This document shows, in pieces, positions 56,631 through 64,000 of a DNA stretch of 64,000 bases. Origin of the DNA: Prochlorococcus sp. AG-347-J22 (lineage in GTDB: Bacteria > Cyanobacteriota > Cyanobacteriia > PCC-6307 > Cyanobiaceae); NCBI GenBank assembly GCA_003279005.1, contig QCBY01000002.1:62001-126000 (forward strand). The letters run 5' to 3'. The translations under genes and the position numbers were made by a program. Under the pieces are notes generated by a model. That model was not told where the DNA came from and did not search any database. It saw only the letters and a list, made by a program, of their open reading frames with translations. How positions within the stretch are numbered: the first letter of the stretch is position 1; every line of letters starts with the position of its first letter.

Positions 56631-56939
56631 ATGAAAAAATTAATAACTATTTTAATATTTCAAGTTCTTTTAGTTCCTTTTGTGTTGAATGCTAATGAAA
56701 ACTTTTCTGTTGAGATAGAGGCTTTAAAACTAGTAATGGAACAATATGAAAAATATATAGGTGTTGAGTCTGAAACTGAGATGGAACTAAATAATAAAAA
56801 GCCCAGTTATATGGCTTTTAAACAAGATGAATGTAATGCTACTGTTAAAGTTACTGAAAAAACAGGTCTAGAAATTGTTGGGACTGAATCCTTTGATGTG
56901 AACGTTTGCAAGAAAGAAGTATACAAAGTTATAAATTAA
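56631..56939 (+). CDS. Small secreted protein (102 aa)
   Basis: Signal peptide (KLITILIFQVLLVPFVLNANA-like; cleavage probably near residue 21) followed by an 80-residue soluble domain with two cysteines (DECNAT, VNVCKKE), probably disulfide-bonded. Periplasmic. Not recognised. The 207 bases before it hold no gene that I can support. Confidence 0.6.
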   Translation: MKKLITILIFQVLLVPFVLNANENFSVEIEALKLVMEQYEKYIGVESETEMELNNKKPSYMAFKQDECNATVKVTEKTGLEIVGTESFDVNVCKKEVYKVIN

Positions 56940-56985
56940 CCTTAGAAGAATATATATAATCAAAAGTTATTTTAAATAAATTAAA

Positions 56986-57051
56986 GAGGTCTTTTACATA
57001 AAGAAGGTTAGACCTCGAGACCTAACAGAAAACTTTGGAACGGGTTCTGTT
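56986..57051. ncRNA. Candidate structured RNA or regulatory element
   Basis: Two perfect stems lie in tandem: GAGGTCT (56986-56992) with AGACCTC (57010-57016), and AACAGAA (57024-57030) with TTCTGTT (57045-57051), the latter enclosing AACTTTGGAACGGG. AGACCT occurs a second time at 57018-57023, giving an alternative partner for the first arm. No coding frame covers it and the sequence is less AT-rich than its surroundings. It could be a small RNA, a leader or a terminator of the preceding gene; strand is undecided. Confidence 0.4.
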
Positions 57052-57126
57052 AATTTCATTTATAACCAAATAACAATGTACAGATGTAATAAAAAGTACA
57101 ATTATTAAAATGTCTCTAAATACTAA

Positions 57127-57276
57127 CTATTTATTTTTTTGGGAAACTTTCTGTAATTCTTCTCTAGATAAAAGCGCTTCAATTTGAGCGAGAACTTTCT
57201 GAAGTTCTTCTGTCTTGGTTAAAGAGGCCTCAGCGACTTCTCTTAACTTTTCTAATTGCTCTTGAGTTTTATTCAT
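57127..57276 (-). CDS. Coiled-coil microprotein (49 aa)
   Basis: ATG-to-TAG frame whose product is almost entirely a heptad-patterned helix (TQEQLEKLREVAEASLTKTE, then ELQKVLAQIEALLSREELQK). The balanced charge and low asparagine content differ from background reading frames, so it is likely real. It starts ten bases after the stop of the 51-residue ORF upstream. Function unknown. Confidence 0.6.
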   Translation of the reverse strand: MNKTQEQLEKLREVAEASLTKTEELQKVLAQIEALLSREELQKVSQKNK

Positions 57277-57286
57277 AGTTAATTAG

Positions 57287-57442
57287 TTAGAAATACATCA
57301 CTTGAAATGATGGTTTTAAAACAAATTTTTTACTCACACATAAACTTATCATCACTCTATTTTTTATAAAGTCAAATAAATTTTCTTTATTTAATGTTTT
57401 GTGAGGACTTCCAATTAAAACTTCATTATTTAAAAAAATCAT
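57287..57442 (-). CDS. Candidate microprotein (51 aa)
   Basis: A 51-codon frame preceded by AAAGGA at a suitable distance from its ATG. The product is mixed (FLNNEVLIGSPHKTLNKENL then a basic tail with one cysteine). It is in line with the coiled-coil microprotein downstream. Candidate only. Confidence 0.38.
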   Translation of the reverse strand: MIFLNNEVLIGSPHKTLNKENLFDFIKNRVMISLCVSKKFVLKPSFQVMYF

Positions 57443-57478
57443 AGAAATTATCCTTTAACAAAAAAAATTTATTCTGAG

Positions 57479-57568
57479 TTATGAGGTAAAAACCGGAAGA
57501 CCAACAGTTGCAGTGGTAATTAACGCTCCTGCAAAGATTAAGAAAGGAAGATAAGGGAAATTTTTCAA
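57479..57568 (-). CDS. Candidate single-helix membrane microprotein (29 aa)
   Basis: Possible TTG start at 57568 and TAA stop. The product KNFPYLPFLIFAGALITTAT plus VGLPVFTS is one membrane helix with proline ends, similar in style to small photosystem subunits though none matches. Upstream codons remain open without an ATG, so the start is unsure. Confidence 0.38.
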   Translation of the reverse strand: MKNFPYLPFLIFAGALITTATVGLPVFTS

Positions 57569-57676
57569 ATTAAACTTTTCTAATTCGAGATTTACTATAT
57601 AGGTATTTATACTGTTTGTCTACCCCTGGATCTAATTAAAAATCTGTATTTTGCTTAAAAATGTAAAAAATGATAG

Positions 57677-58486
57677 TTATCCGAATTTTCCTGAAATGTA
57701 TTCTTGAGTAGTTTTTTCTTTAGGAGAACTAAAAATTTTCTTTGTAGAATCAAATTCCGCAAGATATCCCACCTTACCTCCATCACCATCTTTGTATTCT
57801 ACTGCATTAAAGAATGCTGTCATATCACTAACTCTTAGAGCCTGCTGCATATTGTGAGTCACAATTATTATTGTATAATTCTTCTTAAGTGCATGCATAG
57901 TCTCCTCTATTTTTAAAGTTGAAATAGGGTCTAATGCCGAACAAGGCTCGTCCATAAGTATTATTTCAGGTTCAATTGCGATGGTTCGAGCAATACATAA
58001 TCTTTGTTGTTGTCCCCCAGATAATGAGTAACCACTATCATTTAATTTATCCTTACATTCATCCCATAAAGCAGCTTTTCTTAATGAACTTTCAACTAAT
58101 TCATCCATATTTCCTGTAAAACCATTGATTCTTGCTCCAAATGCAATATTTTCATAGATAGATTTAGGGAAAGGATTAGGTTGTTGAAAAACCATACCAA
58201 TTCTTCTTCTTACTTCAACTGGATCTACTCTTTTGTCATAAATATCAGTTCCATCAAAGAGGACCGTCCCTCTCAATGAACAATTAGGAATTAAATCGTT
58301 CATCCTATTTAAAGATCTAAGAACAGTAGATTTTCCGCATCCAGAAGGTCCAATCAGAGAAGTTATATCTCCTTTCTTGAAATTACAAAAAATATTTTTT
58401 ACAGCTTCAAATTTTCCATAACTAATAGAAACATCCTCAAGAGATAAAATGTTTTTCCTTTGCAACTTTTTAGTATTTTTAATCAT
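57677..58486 (-). CDS. pstB: Phosphate ABC transporter ATP-binding protein
   Basis: ATPase of the high-affinity phosphate importer PstSCAB. The 269-residue protein has Walker [21 protein letters not shown] with the PstB-specific RxxNRMND continuation, [19 protein letters not shown], signature [16 protein letters not shown], and Walker [15 protein letters not shown]. It follows pstA by one base. Confidence 0.97.
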   Translation of the reverse strand: MIKNTKKLQRKNILSLEDVSISYGKFEAVKNIFCNFKKGDITSLIGPSGCGKSTVLRSLNRMNDLIPNCSLRGTVLFDGTDIYDKRVDPVEVRRRIGMVFQQPNPFPKSIYENIAFGARINGFTGNMDELVESSLRKAALWDECKDKLNDSGYSLSGGQQQRLCIARTIAIEPEIILMDEPCSALDPISTLKIEETMHALKKNYTIIIVTHNMQQALRVSDMTAFFNAVEYKDGDGGKVGYLAEFDSTKKIFSSPKEKTTQEYISGKFG

Positions 58487-58487
58487 T

Positions 58488-59381
58488 TCATACCCTCTTA
58501 GTCTTCTCAGTAAATGCCGCTAAGATCCTTGAAAATATATTTACTGATAGTATCGATAAAACAAGAATAAAGGAAGCTGCCCAGGCTAATTTATTCTGCG
58601 CATCGTATGGTTCTAGAGCAAAGTTGTATATCAATACAGCCAAAGAACCCATCTCATAAAACAAGTCGTCAAAGCCTGTTATGTAGTAGTAAGAGAATAA
58701 AGCCGTAAATATCAAAGGTGCTGTTTCACCTGCAGCTCTTGCGATTCCAAGTACAACGCCAGTAGCAATAGACCTAAAGGCAGAAGGCAAAGTAACTTTC
58801 AATATGGTTGTATACATACTTGCTCCAACACCAAGAGACGCATATCTTAATTCGTCAGGAACTAACTTTAAACCTTCGTCAGTGGTCTTAATCACAGTAG
58901 GCAACATCAATATTGAAAGTGCCATACCTCCTGCCAAGCCACTATACATACTTCCGAATAAAATCTTTGTTGAAACTATTAAGGCATAAATAAATACACC
59001 TGCAATTATTGAAGGGACTCCCGCCAGAACATTTACCCCGAATCTGATAAATCTTGAAAAAGCACCGCCTTTAGAATATTCCGCCAGATATATACCACCG
59101 CCAACACCTACTGGTATTGCAATAATTGAAGCGATGGTTGTTATTATTAATGTCCCGATCAATGCAGGATTAATACCTCCTGCATCTAAATCATCTCCAG
59201 GAGGATTTGGTTCTAAAGTGAATAATTCTGGTGTAATTTGAGATCCACCCTTAATAAGAATATAAGTCACCAGAAAAATTAAAGGCAGTATTGCTATCAA
59301 TGCACAAATTGCTGATAAAGAAGTAAAGAATTTATCTCCTATATTTCTTGATAATCTTTTCTGGTAATAGAGTGAATTCAT
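58488..59381 (-). CDS. pstA: Phosphate ABC transporter permease PstA
   Basis: One of two inner-membrane permeases of the phosphate importer, 297 residues with about six helices. The EAA-type cytoplasmic loop reads [21 protein letters not shown], and [16 protein letters not shown] is a PstA hallmark. It lies between pstC (six bases) and pstB (one base). Confidence 0.96.
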   Translation of the reverse strand: MNSLYYQKRLSRNIGDKFFTSLSAICALIAILPLIFLVTYILIKGGSQITPELFTLEPNPPGDDLDAGGINPALIGTLIITTIASIIAIPVGVGGGIYLAEYSKGGAFSRFIRFGVNVLAGVPSIIAGVFIYALIVSTKILFGSMYSGLAGGMALSILMLPTVIKTTDEGLKLVPDELRYASLGVGASMYTTILKVTLPSAFRSIATGVVLGIARAAGETAPLIFTALFSYYYITGFDDLFYEMGSLAVLIYNFALEPYDAQNKLAWAASFILVLSILSVNIFSRILAAFTEKTKRV

Positions 59382-59387
59382 AATTAT

Positions 59388-60335
59388 CTAATATTTGAGA
59401 CTAAATTTCTTAACTATCCATTGAGCAAAGATATTGACCACTAAAGATAGGATCATCAGTACAAAAGCCGCATAAAAAAGTGATGAAACCTGACTTCCAT
59501 CAGCTTCACCAAACTGGTTTGCAAGCATGGAGGAAATAGTATATCCAGGAGATAATAGAGACCAACTAAATGCATTAGAATTACCAATAATCATTGTGAC
59601 AGCCATAGTTTCTCCCATTGCCCTGCCTAAAGCCAATAGAACACCTGCCATAATTCCTGATAATGCTGCCGGCAAAATTACTGAAAATATTGTTTTCCAT
59701 CTACTTGCTCCAATTCCATAAGCTGCATTTCTTAACTTTTTGGGAACCTGATTAAGAGAATCTCTAGCAATGGAAGTCACTATTGGCAAAAGCATTACTA
59801 CTAGAATCAATATTGCTAACAAAGAATTCCTGCCTATAGGTTCTGTACTGAATAAAGGTATCCAACCAAAGAAATTATGTAAAAAGACAAAAAAAGCTCT
59901 AAAAAAAGGTTCCATTACAAATATTGCCCAAAGTCCCAATACAACTGATGGAATTGCTGCTAATAATTCAACAAAAGAACCTACTATTTCTCTAAAAACT
60001 TTCGGTACAAAGTCCTCAGTAATAAATATTGCGGTTCCAACTCCTAGAGGGATAGTTATTAATAACGAAAGAAATGAAGTTACCAATGTGCCATAAATTG
60101 CGGTAAAAGCTCCGTATTCATCTTTTACTGGATTCCATTCTGAGGTTACTAGAAACTTCAATCCGTACCTTGAAAAGGATTCAAATGACTGAAAAAAGAC
60201 TACTAAAATTATTCCTAAAAGTATTATTGCTACGAAACTAGACAAGACTAGGGCAGTATTCTTGAAGATAATATCTATATTTTTTTCGATACCGAATCTT
60301 TTACGATTCTTGAAAAGAGTTAATTTCTTTTCCAT
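59388..60335 (-). CDS. pstC: Phosphate ABC transporter permease PstC
   Basis: Second permease of the phosphate importer, 315 residues, about six helices. YGTLVTSFLSLLITIPLGVG, the EAA loop AAYGIGASRWKTIFSVILPAA and LGRAMGETMAVTMIIGNS are typical of PstC. First gene of the pstCAB unit; the phosphate-binding protein gene pstS is not in the window. A possible Pho box lies about 50 bases upstream. Confidence 0.96.
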   Translation of the reverse strand: MEKKLTLFKNRKRFGIEKNIDIIFKNTALVLSSFVAIILLGIILVVFFQSFESFSRYGLKFLVTSEWNPVKDEYGAFTAIYGTLVTSFLSLLITIPLGVGTAIFITEDFVPKVFREIVGSFVELLAAIPSVVLGLWAIFVMEPFFRAFFVFLHNFFGWIPLFSTEPIGRNSLLAILILVVMLLPIVTSIARDSLNQVPKKLRNAAYGIGASRWKTIFSVILPAALSGIMAGVLLALGRAMGETMAVTMIIGNSNAFSWSLLSPGYTISSMLANQFGEADGSQVSSLFYAAFVLMILSLVVNIFAQWIVKKFSLKY

Positions 60336-60381
60336 TAAAAAAAGAATATCTCTATAAATCTACTACTAAATGATGTAAAAG

Positions 60382-60401
60382 ACTTTAAGAAGGGTTAAAG
60401 G
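60382..60401 (-). promoter_or_regulatory. Possible Pho box upstream of pstC
   Basis: On the minus strand, CTTTAACC, three bases, then CTTAAAGT. This matches the spacing of the cyanobacterial PhoB-box pattern, two CTTAACCT-like octamers three bases apart, with several mismatches in the second half. It lies about 47 bases before the pstC start, where phosphate-starvation control is expected. Confidence 0.45.
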
Positions 60402-60548
60402 TATATGAAAGTCATGATAATTTGACATCTATTAAAAAAATTTAATGATGTATAAATCAAATTATTTTGATATGAAATTATTATGCATATATCGGCATTT
60501 AGAGCTCAGCTAGAAATTAAAATTTTCAATTAAATATCAACTTTTTAT

Positions 60549-60917
60549 TTAGAATTTTATTTTTGTTTTTACTCTGTTTTTAGTTTGAGATTTGAATTCA
60601 AAAATTCCCGTATCAGTAAATATTGTCAATTCATCTCCAGATGTTTCTTCAATTGAAATTCCTTCAGACTCTAAATTTTTTACATATACATTACCTAGAA
60701 GTTTCAGAGATTTATCATCCTTATCAAAAGAAAGCTTGTCCGAATAAGCTTCAAAATTACCAATATTGCTTTTAATAAATACATTTCCAATAGCCTCTAA
60801 ATCACCTTCTAAAGTATTTATTTGAGAATCAGATGTAATTGTGTAATTAATTAATTCCTCAGCAAAAGAAAATTCAGCTAATAGAAATAAAAACGATGCA
60901 AGAAGTATGCTTTTCAT
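60549..60917 (-). CDS. LptA/OstA-like periplasmic protein
   Basis: A 122-residue protein with a signal peptide (cleavage near residue 19, SFAEE) and OstA-type beta-jellyroll repeats: ITSDSQINTLEGDLEAIGNV, NFEAYSDKLSFDKDDKSLKL and GNVYVKN. Such domains bridge lipopolysaccharide across the periplasm. The likely ATPase partner LptB is far away at 17.8 kb. It starts right after the cytochrome stop. Confidence 0.78.
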   Translation of the reverse strand: MKSILLASFLFLLAEFSFAEELINYTITSDSQINTLEGDLEAIGNVFIKSNIGNFEAYSDKLSFDKDDKSLKLLGNVYVKNLESEGISIEETSGDELTIFTDTGIFEFKSQTKNRVKTKIKF

Positions 60918-61271
60918 TTATTCCCAACCCTTTTCTGCATTTTGAATAATCCATTGTGCAAGAACCTTATCCTCTCCATCCCTCAATTTATTTTTATAAC
61001 CCTTCATAAAACCAATCCCATCATTAGCAATTATTATTATTGAATTTACATCTGCTATTCCTCTTTTTTCAAGGTCGGAAAGTTTTAATGATTTGGATCC
61101 TTTAAGAACGACTGATCCACCTCTTACATGGCAGCCTGCACAAACATTTCTAAAAATTGTTTCTCCATCTCTAATATCAGAAGCCATTAGATATCTATTT
61201 TGCAAAAAGGTTTGAAAAATAATTATTAAAGTTATTACAGGAATTACGAAGAGAAATTTAAATATTTTCAT
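60918..61271 (-). CDS. Cytochrome c6-like protein
   Basis: Small soluble or membrane-anchored c-type cytochrome. The heme-binding CAGCH is at about residues 46-50 and the probable axial methionine is in the GFMKGYKNKL loop. The C-terminal AQWIIQNAEKGWE resembles the c6 C-terminal helix. An N-terminal hydrophobic segment (about residues 4-22) may be a signal or anchor. The frame is open to TTG at 61289, but ATG at 61271 gives a natural start (MKIFKFLFVI). It could be an alternative electron carrier beside plastocyanin or c6. Confidence 0.84.
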   Translation of the reverse strand: MKIFKFLFVIPVITLIIIFQTFLQNRYLMASDIRDGETIFRNVCAGCHVRGGSVVLKGSKSLKLSDLEKRGIADVNSIIIIANDGIGFMKGYKNKLRDGEDKVLAQWIIQNAEKGWE

Positions 61272-61325
61272 TGGATTTATTCCACCCAAAATTAATTTAG
61301 CAATTAATACTGAATCTCGATCTAT

Positions 61326-62381
61326 TTATTTTAATAGCTCCACGGCTACGACAAGATTCCCTAATAATCCGTTCAAAATGTTTAGCTGTTCTTTACTACC
61401 AAATGCTATTAATACCTGACCTGGCTGAAGTATGAAATTACCACCAGGGTTGGTTACTAATTTTTCGTTTTCTTTAATGGCTAATATTTTTGCTCCACTC
61501 TTTTTTCCTATTCCTAGTTCAGAGAGTGATCTTTTCTCTGCAGTTTCAAAAAGACTAATATCATTACTTAATTCAAATTCTTCAATTTCGCATTCACTTC
61601 CAGCAAGTAGATCTAGAAAGTCAATAGCAATTGGTCTTAAAGCCATTGATGCCATTGCTCTTCCGGCAGCAATATAAGGACTAACAACTATACTCGCTCC
61701 AGCTAATCTCAATTTACTTGCAGCTTCTTCAGTTCCAGCTCTTGCTATTACTCTAATAGAACTTCTTATACCTTTAGCACTTAAAACCACATATAGATTC
61801 GCAGCATCATTAGGCAAGGTAACGACCAAACTTTTGCATTTTCCCAACCCTGCTAGTTTTAAAGTCTCATCAAGAGTTGCATCAGCGCAAAGCACTTCTA
61901 AACCATTTTCTTCAGCAATCTTTTTTCTATCTTCATCGCTCTCAACAACAATAATTGGAATATTTTGTGTTTTTATTTGGTTAGATATTTCCTGACCAAC
62001 CCTCCCATATCCACACAAAATTACATGATTTTCCATTTTTCTAAGAATTCTTTTAAAACGTAATTCGTTTACTCTTTGAAAATAGCCGGATTCGAATAAT
62101 CTTACAGCTTTTTGAAAGGTAAATTGAATAAAAATCAATCCGCCAACAATTACTAAAACAGTTACAATCCTGCCTTCGGGACTTAAAGGTTGAACTTCTC
62201 CAAAACCAATTGTGGTTATTGTGATCAGAACCATCCATAAGCAATCACTCCATTCCCATCCCTCTGTTATTCGATAGCCAATGGCACCTAAAAAAAACAG
62301 AAAGAATAAAGAATAAATAAGACCAAACCAAGGCCTTAAGTAGTCTTTAATAAAATAGAACTCAAATAATCTAAGCTTCAT
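61326..62381 (-). CDS. K+ channel with TrkA-N (RCK) domain
   Basis: A 351-residue two-helix potassium channel. The pore loop and selectivity filter read TITTIGFGEV, a variant of TVGYG. It lies between helices at about 18-36 and 76-95 and is followed by an RCK/TrkA-N Rossmann domain with ILCGYGRVGQEI and a C-terminal TrkA-C domain. Regulation by NAD(H) or another ligand is usual for RCK domains. The cytochrome gene follows 54 bases later. Confidence 0.9.
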   Translation of the reverse strand: MKLRLFEFYFIKDYLRPWFGLIYSLFFLFFLGAIGYRITEGWEWSDCLWMVLITITTIGFGEVQPLSPEGRIVTVLVIVGGLIFIQFTFQKAVRLFESGYFQRVNELRFKRILRKMENHVILCGYGRVGQEISNQIKTQNIPIIVVESDEDRKKIAEENGLEVLCADATLDETLKLAGLGKCKSLVVTLPNDAANLYVVLSAKGIRSSIRVIARAGTEEAASKLRLAGASIVVSPYIAAGRAMASMALRPIAIDFLDLLAGSECEIEEFELSNDISLFETAEKRSLSELGIGKKSGAKILAIKENEKLVTNPGGNFILQPGQVLIAFGSKEQLNILNGLLGNLVVAVELLK

Positions 62382-62560
62382 ATCCCTTATTATCGTTAAC
62401 TATTCAAAAAATTTCAAAAAAATTTCCTATTATGTCCTTAAAGCTATTTATTTGTTTAAGTGAAATACATATTAAGCAGGGTAATAATATTAATTTTTGT
62501 AGCTATTTGCATTAAACAAATGGTTTCTGTTTCGGGAGTAATTTAATTTATTCTACTAAT

Positions 62561-62695
62561 TTATTTCGGTTCAACTTCTACTGACTCAATTAAAAAGTCA
62601 GAAGCTGTTTTTAACCAATCAGCAACAGTAAGGCGTAAATCAGGCTGTGAATATACGAGTACAACAATAATTCCGACTAATATTACTTTTAGCAT
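62561..62695 (-). CDS. Small membrane protein (44 aa)
   Basis: An ATG-to-TAA ORF encoding one N-terminal helix (LKVILVGIIVVLVYS) and an amphipathic tail (LRLTVADWLKTASDFLIESV). It looks like a peripheral or anchored thylakoid microprotein; function unknown. It lies upstream of the K+ channel gene on the same strand. Confidence 0.62.
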   Translation of the reverse strand: MLKVILVGIIVVLVYSQPDLRLTVADWLKTASDFLIESVEVEPK

Positions 62696-62779
62696 AGTAT
62701 TTAAAATATTCTCTCGAATTAAAGCATATTTATAAGTAAAAAGAACCTTAATTAAATAAAAATCAGACTATATACCTAA

Positions 62780-63133
62780 TTAAAATTTATCTAATTGATT
62801 AAATAAATATTCAACTCTTCTTAAATTTACTCCTAAATCTGATTGACCAAATCTTGCAGCAGACCTGACTTGAATTATTCCTTTAGATCTATCTACATAG
62901 CTTCTTAAATCAAGTTTTAGTATCTCAAGATCATCTGGAAATCTAAAAATTGCACTTCGGCAAACACCTCTCCAATAATTTTTACCACTCTCAATAACTT
63001 CTGTTCTAGGTAAACCTTCGGCTAAAGAAACGAGTTGAAAAAACTTTTGATCAACATTAATTAGTTTCTTTTCCACTAAAACACTATTTAAGGGATTTGT
63101 TATTGGAGCAAGGCCTTGAGCAGTAAAAGTCAT
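62780..63133 (-). CDS. DUF1499 protein
   Basis: A 117-residue protein of the DUF1499 family, with a short N-terminal stretch containing APITNPLNSV and the conserved C-terminal part RSYVDRSKGIIQVRSAARFG followed by QSDLGVNLRRVEYL. The D.G.NLRRV and RS(A/Y) motifs define the family. Function unknown; family members are common in plants and cyanobacteria. Confidence 0.85.
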   Translation of the reverse strand: MTFTAQGLAPITNPLNSVLVEKKLINVDQKFFQLVSLAEGLPRTEVIESGKNYWRGVCRSAIFRFPDDLEILKLDLRSYVDRSKGIIQVRSAARFGQSDLGVNLRRVEYLFNQLDKF

Positions 63134-63251
63134 CTTATTAAAAACTATTTAAATGTTCTAACTGATTTTTGATGCAAAGTGAGAGCAAAAAGAAAAATAA
63201 TTTTGCTGGAATATTAGATATTTTCAAAAAAAATTATTATTTAGAGTTTCT

Positions 63252-63389
63252 TTAAAACTTTAGATTTTTGATTATCTTCTTTGATAAAGATGGTTGTCTA
63301 GTTTGATTACTTTTCAATTTTCTTATCCAAAACACAACTCCTATTAACAAAAAGAGTTCAATAATTATTGCAATAATCATATTATTCAT
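63252..63389 (-). CDS. Small membrane protein (45 aa)
   Basis: An ORF preceded by a strong GAAGGAG ribosome-binding site. It encodes one hydrophobic helix (MIIAIIIELFLLIGVVFWI) and a basic tail (RKLKSNQTRQPSLSKKIIK). The clear Shine-Dalgarno and topology support it. Function unknown. Confidence 0.58.
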   Translation of the reverse strand: MNNMIIAIIIELFLLIGVVFWIRKLKSNQTRQPSLSKKIIKNLKF

Positions 63390-63409
63390 TTATTTCTGCT
63401 CCTTCTCTT

Positions 63410-63478
63410 TTAAGTTCCTACAATATAAGTAACAAGAATATTTATTAAAAATTTTTTAAAAGAATTAATTGGATTCAT
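63410..63478 (-). CDS. Candidate tiny ORF (22 aa)
   Basis: A 22-codon frame starting three bases after the stop of the 125-residue membrane protein and ending 20 bases before the next microprotein. Product NPINSFKKFLINILVTYIVGT is amphipathic/hydrophobic. It may act only as a translational coupler. Weak candidate. Confidence 0.28.
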   Translation of the reverse strand: MNPINSFKKFLINILVTYIVGT

Positions 63479-63481
63479 AAT

Positions 63482-63859
63482 TTATTTATCCCTCCTCCAT
63501 AAGCTTCTTCCTTTAATCAGATCTTCTATATTAGGCCAGGCTGCTAATAATTCCTTAAGAGCTTTTCTGTTTGGGGTATAGAGAATGCATGAAAAGGCAC
63601 TAACTATATAAAGAAGGAACCAAATTTTATTTTCTGTATAAGCTAAAAAGAATGAAAATATAAAACTCGCTACAAAAGAAAAGAAAAGTAATCTATTTAC
63701 TATTTCAAGAAAAGTTTTTCTAAACCTATAAAATCCTTTATTTTTTAAATCAAAATTTGCTCCATATTTATTTTCGTACGAACTAATTATTTCTTCCTCG
63801 AGAATCTCATCATAATTAAGTTTAATAGTTGAGTTAGAGTTTTTATCCTTATTACTCAT
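63482..63859 (-). CDS. Conserved two-helix membrane protein (125 aa)
   Basis: A cytosolic N-terminal half (about 50 residues, acidic then YRFRKTFLEIVNR), two adjacent membrane helices (LLFFSFVASFIFSFFLAY and IWFLLYIVSAFSCILY), and a short basic C-terminal tail ending in LIKGRSLWRRDK. The hairpin topology suggests both ends inside. Not recognised as a named family. Confidence 0.72.
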   Translation of the reverse strand: MSNKDKNSNSTIKLNYDEILEEEIISSYENKYGANFDLKNKGFYRFRKTFLEIVNRLLFFSFVASFIFSFFLAYTENKIWFLLYIVSAFSCILYTPNRKALKELLAAWPNIEDLIKGRSLWRRDK

Positions 63860-64000
63860 AAACTTTTAAAAACTATTAATGTCCATTAACCATTATAAAT
63901 CTTAGTGCGAAAACTTTAAGTCAAAAATTTACATACCTCAAATTAGACAAAAAGGTCATGTTTTTGAAAATATTCAAAAACTGTTTTATTTATAAAGGAA

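Noticed and set aside
63172..63255. Plus-strand frame of 27 codons (QSESKKKNNFAGILDIFKK)
   Set aside because: Overlaps the end of the better supported minus-strand microprotein and shows no ribosome-binding site or context.

Overview
The window looks like a stretch of a high-light-clade Prochlorococcus chromosome. The DNA is strongly AT-rich and genes are tightly packed. Oxygenic phototroph genes are present: chlP, petN, ccsA, thf1, pcyA, ferredoxin-type sulfite reductase and Calvin-cycle glpX, rpe and class II aldolase. No phycobilisome structural genes were seen. The assignment rests on gene content and style, not on a database match. No rRNA, tRNA, insertion sequence, CRISPR array or prophage module was recognised.

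Region 1 (0-21.6 kb) is core carbon and housekeeping metabolism. A Gfo/Idh/MocA oxidoreductase is cut by the left edge. Class I and class II fructose-bisphosphate aldolases follow side by side, ending at a clear terminator shared with convergent purQ-purS. Next come a CobW-type GTPase with a pentapeptide-repeat protein, a degenerate uracil phosphoribosyltransferase homologue and ilvD. A long mostly minus-strand block follows: CIA30 protein, pgl-gnd, glgC, hemA, glpX. After plus-strand rpe come ccsA, lptB, a DUF309 protein, typA and a D,D-carboxypeptidase.

Region 2 (21.7-43.6 kb) holds chlP, glyS, sir, a VanX-like dipeptidase and a minus-strand run rpsB-tsf-hypothetical-recG behind a structured leader. 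It continues with a glycosyltransferase and a pcyA-devB-devC-devA block joined by four-base overlaps. Then come two M16 peptidase paralogues (one catalytic, one lacking the zinc motif), a CRR42-like protein, ftsH, clpP and thf1.

Region 3 (43.6-50.7 kb) is accessory in character. After petN there are about eighteen mostly tiny genes on both strands: membrane microproteins, a lipoprotein, and a family of helical microproteins with at least two visible paralogues. It also has a possible ribbon-helix-helix protein, a DUF2130 protein and a free-standing IF-2 N-terminal domain. Region 4 (50.7-56.4 kb) is a compact four-gene DNA repair cluster: beta-CASP exonuclease, ATP-dependent ligase, Lhr-type helicase and metallophosphoesterase nuclease. 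It matches the known bacterial ligase-associated module.

Region 5 (56.4-64 kb) has a small secreted protein, a possible structured RNA and three minus-strand microORFs. The phosphate importer genes pstC-pstA-pstB follow without pstS, behind a possible Pho box. The window ends with a K+ channel, a c6-like cytochrome and an LptA/OstA-like protein in one block, then a DUF1499 protein and small membrane proteins.

The most rewarding places to look further are the rpsB leader, the microprotein family at 45.4-47.1 kb, the DUF2130 protein beside the ligase cluster, and the intergenic RNA candidate near 57.0 kb.
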